Positions 60,056-64,000 of a stretch of 64,000 nucleotides of DNA are shown in pieces. The notes under the pieces are model-generated. The model saw only the letters and a list, made by a program, of their open reading frames with translations. It had not been told where the DNA came from and did no database searches. Each line of letters opens with the position of its first letter. Positions within the stretch are counted from its first letter, which is position 1. Origin of the DNA: Lewinellaceae bacterium (GTDB lineage Bacteria > Bacteroidota > Bacteroidia > Chitinophagales > Saprospiraceae); the NCBI GenBank assembly GCA_016716135.1, contig JADJWX010000014.1, forward strand, positions 62,001-126,000. Reading direction: 5' to 3'. The position numbers and the translations under genes are program-made.

Positions 60056-63000
60056 TTAGTTTACATACTGCGCTGCTGCTTCAAAAATTGATTCAGCCAA
60101 TTTGTCGAGGGCTCCAACGGTACCTGAAAATGGGATGGTTGCTAATTCTTTGTCTTTTTTATACAATTTGGCTTCGCCTGTAATTGTCTCGCCTTGGGTC
60201 TGGTATAGCCCGCCGATATAGTAATGATCACTATGGTATTCGAAAACATCTCCCCAAAAAGCAAAATCTGCCTGATCTTGAGTAGCGAGGCTTTCAAGAT
60301 AGGTATTAACCGCTTTTGACAGCTCTTGTACATCTTTGAATTTTTGACGATCCAGAAAATTGGTGCGCAAAAACACCGGGATAGCCCGGGGAATGGTAAA
60401 TGGTGGTTCGCCGTCAATGATACCGATATCATAACTTCCGGTGCCGATCATCTCCGGCTTCTGCATGCGGTCGATACCGGCAGCCAAGCGCGGTACTTCA
60501 TTGAGCGCGGCGGTAAATAGTTTTCCCACATCGATATAGGTACCGTTACTGGCAGCCACTTTGGGCATATTATTAAGCAAACTATAGGTGAGCAGGCCGT
60601 GGCCAAATGGCGTGGCTTCGAAGCTTGCTTTGTCGGCAGCGCTGCCCGCCAGTACAAACATTCCGCTTAGATCTTTCATGCGTTCCAGCGAACGACGTTG
60701 GTCGCTATTGAGTGCTCTGCCATGGACAATTGCATCTACCACAGCGCCAGAGTTACATGCATCAAGGATAAGAATCCGTTTGCGCGCCTTTACCTGGCGG
60801 ATCCATTCCTGCAGGGTATCCTGTGCAATAGCCTGCGCCCGGAGCACGGATTCGTCGTCGAGTTTATCGCTCAGAATATCGGTGGTGAGGTAATAGAACT
60901 GCCCTTTTTCGCTATTGGGTGGGTAAGTGATCCCGTGGCCCGAAAAATATACGAGTAGGATATCATCCGGGTCGGCTTTGGCGGCAATATCCCGGATGGC
61001 TTTGGCTATTTCGGCTTTTCGGGGCCAGGGCTCAGCGCTCGTGGTCAGAAGCTGTACCTCTATATTTTTTCTGAAGAGTTTCCTGCCGATAGAGTCCAGC
61101 GCCTCGGCAAAGGCTATGGCATCTTTATCGGGGAATGTGAGTTTGAGGTCATCCCCCCGATACCGGGCCGTGCCGACTACCAGCGCATAGAGGTTGATCG
61201 CTTCTAAAGGAGCATCCCGGATAGTTTGCAGGTGGTTGGAAGGAATGCCAGATTTGTCCGTATTACTGCTCGGGCGGTAATCGATCCGGAAAGGCGGGCC
61301 TTTGAGCCAGTTTTTACTATTGTACGCGCGCAGCGACAGGTGGTTGGCGGTGCCGGGGAGGAAGTGGCCGGCTAAGCGATTGAGGTCGAACACGAAACAG
61401 GATTGAAACTCCGGGTTGGCATTCGACTCGAGTTCGATGACATCGTTGAGCAACAACATTACCTTTCCGATGCCGCCGTTGCGTTCTTCCAACTGAACAT
61501 GCAACCGGCCGTCTTCAATCCTTGCGTCAGTGATCTCCGGATAGAGCTCCAGTTGGTCCAAATCATTGACAGGCCGCAGGCCGCCGGGAACATAACCCAG
61601 AACTTTTTGCAACAGACCGGGTTCGAAGTAGCGTTCTTTGAGCTGCTCCAGCTCGATAACTTCCCATTTGTCATTGTAGTTCACTACGTAGTGCATGAGT
61701 GCCATGGCGCCTTCGGAAGCGTCAAAAAGGCCGCTAGGGGTCGTAGCGATCCAGTCGGTGGAGTCAATGAAAAGCAGGGAGGCCAGTTCTTGGCCTGTTG
61801 GAGCGGACCAGAATTTTAAGGTGCGGTCAGTGCTTGCTGTTAAAATATGGTTGGCGCCCGGTAAAAAAGCAGCACCAACCAGCCATAATTTGTGCCCCTT
61901 GAATGTTTTTAGCAACTGTCCGGAAGTGTCCCATAGTTTGGCCGTATAATCTCTGCTTGCCGTCAGAACCTGCTTGCCGTCGGGGGAAAATGCAACGGAT
62001 TCGATTTCAGCACTATGACCGATAAATGATTGAAGAACCTGCCCCGACAAGTCCCATAGTTTTACTGTTTTATCGCCGCTTCCGGCCAATACCGTTGCTC
62101 CGTCGGGTGAAAAAGCAACACAGGAGACATACCAGTTATACCCCTTGAGTTTTTTTAATTTTTTTCCTGTTGTTTTCCACAATCGCGCGTAGTCGATACC
62201 TCCTGTAACAAACTTGTCTCCTTTTGGTGAAAAGGCTACCGATCGTCCGGAAGAAGACGTAAAAAGCTCCAAGAGTGTTTTTTTCTTGACGCCTGTCGAA
62301 TCCCAAAGTTTTGCCTCATCATCATTCCAGGAATTTGTCAATATTTTTTTCCCATTTGGTGCAATAGCTACTGATGTTACAGGATTTTTATGGCCTTTAA
62401 ACTCTTTTAATTCCCGACCAGCCGCATCCCATAATTTTGCATTGCCGATCTGGTTAGTAGGGTCCCAGCCCCCGGTCAGGATCAGCGAACCATCGGCTGA
62501 AAATGCCGCGGTTGGCACCTTAAGATGCGACTTAGAACCAGTTCCACAACTGTGGCAAAACCGTTTCATCTTACGGTCGGCCAAATTCAGCAGCTTGGCC
62601 GATTGGTCCGAACAACCTGCCAGTATCTCTACCCCTCTCGGTGTTGTTGCAACATCAAGCGAATTAGGTGTAATACCATGCCCTGTAAATGTTACCAATT
62701 CCTTGCCGGCTAAGTCCCGGATTTTCGCAATGCCATTCGCATCTACCATTAGAATTTTTTTTCCGTCTGGTAAAAAGACAGCGTTGCGCAGGCCGAATGT
62801 ATACTCGTCGAACGATTGTACAGGTTGCCCGGTAGTGCTCCAGAGCTTTACGGCATGACCATTATTTGACCACCTTCCCCATGCTGTTAGGATATACTTT
62901 CCGTCGGGTGAAAAAGCACTTGAGCTTGGCAGGGAAGGCCCTTTGAAGGTTTTTAAGGTATCCCCGTTCAAGTTCCACAAGGTTATCGTACTATCCTGGC

Positions 63001-63697
63001 AAGCAGTCAATACCGAATCGCCAGTGGGAGAAAAAGCCGCAAAAATGATAGGTTCAGTGTACTCGGAGTACGTAGTGATCAACTGTCCTGATGTATCCCA
63101 TAAAAGTGCGGCATGTTTTCTTTTGCGGGGAATCATAATGGGTCTTCTCCAACCTTTTTCATCGGTGTAATAAGAAGGATACTTAGCGCTTGTCAGTATC
63201 TTTTCTCCGTCGGGTGAAAACGCTACAGAAGGAATACTGGCTGTACTATCTCTGAAGGTCCGGATCAGATTTCCGGACAAGTCCCACAAGCGCGCTGTGG
63301 AATCTGAACAGCCCGTTAATACCCGGTTTCCTTTCGGCGAAAATGCCACACTGGTTATATCGCCTGACTGCGCTTCAAATACCTGTAATACCTCGCCCTC
63401 CAGATTCCACAACTTGGCGGTTTTATCGGAGCTCCCCGTTACTACCAGCTTGCCGTCGGGCGAAAAGGCTACATAAAAAACGGTATTTGTATGTACCGGG
63501 AATCCATTAAGCTCCCGGCCGGCCAGATCCCACAAGGATACTACACCACTAGAACCACCTGTGAGTACATAGTTACCATCCGGTGAAATGGCAACGGCCG
63601 TAGAACGCTCCAAATGATTGGGGATTACCAGGCGCGGCTTTTGGCCATGCATTACAGTGGCAAGGAGGATAAAAAAAAGTATGGACCTTTTTTTCAT
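60056..63697 (-). CDS. Secreted WD40-caspase protein, paralogue 3
   Basis: 1213 residues from the ATG at 63697 (MKKRSILFFILLATVMHGQ signal peptide). Fourteen WD40-like repeats precede the same linker (HYVVNYNDKWEVIELEQLKERYFEPGLLQKVLGY) and a caspase domain with H921 (VYFSGHGIT) and C981 (LDACNSGA). Compared with paralogues 1 and 2 the caspase core is more diverged (LKLTFPDKDAIAFAEALDSIG) and the C-terminal domain keeps only the pattern (PVFLRTNFLDRQKFKDVQELSKAVNTYLESL...YYIGGLYQTQGETITGEAKLYKK). The DNA looks more AT-rich than that of paralogue 1. It is the third of at least four head-to-tail genes. Confidence 0.92.
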   Translation of the reverse strand: MKKRSILFFILLATVMHGQKPRLVIPNHLERSTAVAISPDGNYVLTGGSSGVVSLWDLAGRELNGFPVHTNTVFYVAFSPDGKLVVTGSSDKTAKLWNLEGEVLQVFEAQSGDITSVAFSPKGNRVLTGCSDSTARLWDLSGNLIRTFRDSTASIPSVAFSPDGEKILTSAKYPSYYTDEKGWRRPIMIPRKRKHAALLWDTSGQLITTYSEYTEPIIFAAFSPTGDSVLTACQDSTITLWNLNGDTLKTFKGPSLPSSSAFSPDGKYILTAWGRWSNNGHAVKLWSTTGQPVQSFDEYTFGLRNAVFLPDGKKILMVDANGIAKIRDLAGKELVTFTGHGITPNSLDVATTPRGVEILAGCSDQSAKLLNLADRKMKRFCHSCGTGSKSHLKVPTAAFSADGSLILTGGWDPTNQIGNAKLWDAAGRELKEFKGHKNPVTSVAIAPNGKKILTNSWNDDEAKLWDSTGVKKKTLLELFTSSSGRSVAFSPKGDKFVTGGIDYARLWKTTGKKLKKLKGYNWYVSCVAFSPDGATVLAGSGDKTVKLWDLSGQVLQSFIGHSAEIESVAFSPDGKQVLTASRDYTAKLWDTSGQLLKTFKGHKLWLVGAAFLPGANHILTASTDRTLKFWSAPTGQELASLLFIDSTDWIATTPSGLFDASEGAMALMHYVVNYNDKWEVIELEQLKERYFEPGLLQKVLGYVPGGLRPVNDLDQLELYPEITDARIEDGRLHVQLEERNGGIGKVMLLLNDVIELESNANPEFQSCFVFDLNRLAGHFLPGTANHLSLRAYNSKNWLKGPPFRIDYRPSSNTDKSGIPSNHLQTIRDAPLEAINLYALVVGTARYRGDDLKLTFPDKDAIAFAEALDSIGRKLFRKNIEVQLLTTSAEPWPRKAEIAKAIRDIAAKADPDDILLVYFSGHGITYPPNSEKGQFYYLTTDILSDKLDDESVLRAQAIAQDTLQEWIRQVKARKRILILDACNSGAVVDAIVHGRALNSDQRRSLERMKDLSGMFVLAGSAADKASFEATPFGHGLLTYSLLNNMPKVAASNGTYIDVGKLFTAALNEVPRLAAGIDRMQKPEMIGTGSYDIGIIDGEPPFTIPRAIPVFLRTNFLDRQKFKDVQELSKAVNTYLESLATQDQADFAFWGDVFEYHSDHYYIGGLYQTQGETITGEAKLYKKDKELATIPFSGTVGALDKLAESIFEAAAQYVN

Positions 63698-63769
63698 GGT
63701 TCTTGGATTTTTACTCTGATGATGAGTGGTAAATGATGAATACCGGGATAGTGTAAAATTGATAATTAC

Positions 63770-64000
63770 CTACAGCATCCCCGACACCTTGTCCACAATC
63801 ACTTCCACCAGTGCCGGCAAGTCGCTTTTTTTGCCGGTTACGGTAAACTCGCCTTTCGATGTTTTCCCTTGAAACAAACGCCCGCGCATGGTCACCATAT
63901 CGCCCTCGACCGTGTAGCGCCCCTTGATCGAGTAGGCATTTTCGTATTCGCTCACATCCACATAGATCAAGTCGGCTTTTGCACCGCGGGCGGTGATTTC
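63770..64000 (-). CDS. WD40-caspase-type protein, C-terminal end of a fourth paralogue (runs off the window)
   Basis: The minus-strand frame is open to the last base and reads EITARGAKADLIYVDVSEYE, then YSIKGRYTVEGDMVTMRGRLFQGKTSKGEF and LVEVIVDKVSGML at the stop codon 63772-63770. This matches the C-terminal domain of paralogue 2 almost word for word (EITVRGAQSDLVYVDVNEYE). Since the full domain array lies beyond the window edge, its caspase and WD40 parts are inferred from the paralogues. It shows that the tandem family has at least four members. Confidence 0.85.
   Translation of the reverse strand, partial: EITARGAKADLIYVDVSEYENAYSIKGRYTVEGDMVTMRGRLFQGKTSKGEFTVTGKKSDLPALVEVIVDKVSGML

Noticed and set aside
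52021..64000. Anti-phage defence island of caspase effectors
   Set aside because: The complete proteins have signal peptides, and there is no cyclase, gasdermin, STAND ATPase or other defence gene next to them; an envelope role fits better.

Overview
The window reads as chromosomal DNA of a Bacteroidota bacterium, most likely Saprospiraceae or a close relative (lineage is an inference). Pointers are exact TAnnTTTG promoter elements, two of them with TTG exactly 20 bp upstream (51265-51295 minus, 51408-51438 plus), type IX secretion C-terminal sorting domains on three secreted proteins, a one-protein hybrid two-component regulator, a TonB-linked receptor, the near absence of Shine-Dalgarno starts, and large secreted HYR/WD40/TPR repeat proteins. 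No tRNA, rRNA, CRISPR array or transposase gene was seen.

Layout. 1-7 kb: the end of an acyl-CoA ligase, a four-helix-bundle protein bracketed by heptamer repeats, a small membrane protein, a secreted TPR-CHAT protein, and a GNAT acetyltransferase gene whose two ends lie on either side of a four-unit array of ~245-bp palindromic elements. 7.5-16 kb: a hybrid sensor/AraC regulator and a frameshifted MopE/beta-helix/HYR surface protein. 16-21.5 kb: FucP-type transporter, SDR threonine dehydrogenase, frameshifted kynurenine 3-monooxygenase, Crp/Fnr regulator and small genes. 21.9-28.7 kb: secreted amidase, M29 aminopeptidase, two unknown proteins, and a GH9 plus NodB-like two-domain enzyme. 29-30.4 kb: decaying WG-repeat and LRR genes. 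30.4-36.7 kb: FadL-type porin, TonB-type outer-membrane receptor and di-haem peroxidase, separated by long palindromic elements and hairpins. 36.8-46.2 kb: a secreted protein and its partner, an ECF sigma factor with an unusual membrane anti-sigma/propeller protein, and a giant HYR protein with T9SS tail. 46.3-51.9 kb: a four-gene minus-strand cluster including a PrsW-type protease, the rpsF-rpsR-rplI operon and a SET-domain gene. 52-64 kb: at least four tandem minus-strand genes for secreted proteins; the three complete ones each carry 14 WD40-like repeats, a caspase (C14) domain and a shared C-terminal domain.

Two themes stand out. The first is intergenic structure: several families of nested palindromic elements (6144-7129 and 31980-32151 share terminal inverted repeats; 28756-28978, 32176-32363 and 35270-35452 form another family; 40889-41017 is a further one), one of which has destroyed a gene. 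The second is an abundance of caspase-fold proteins with export signals: one TPR-CHAT and three complete plus one partial WD40-caspase. Because they carry signal peptides and lie in a head-to-tail paralogue array, they look like an envelope proteolytic system rather than a cytosolic phage-defence module; that role is inference. Two single-base frameshifts in homopolymer runs (14648-14651 and 19086-19090) may be sequence errors.
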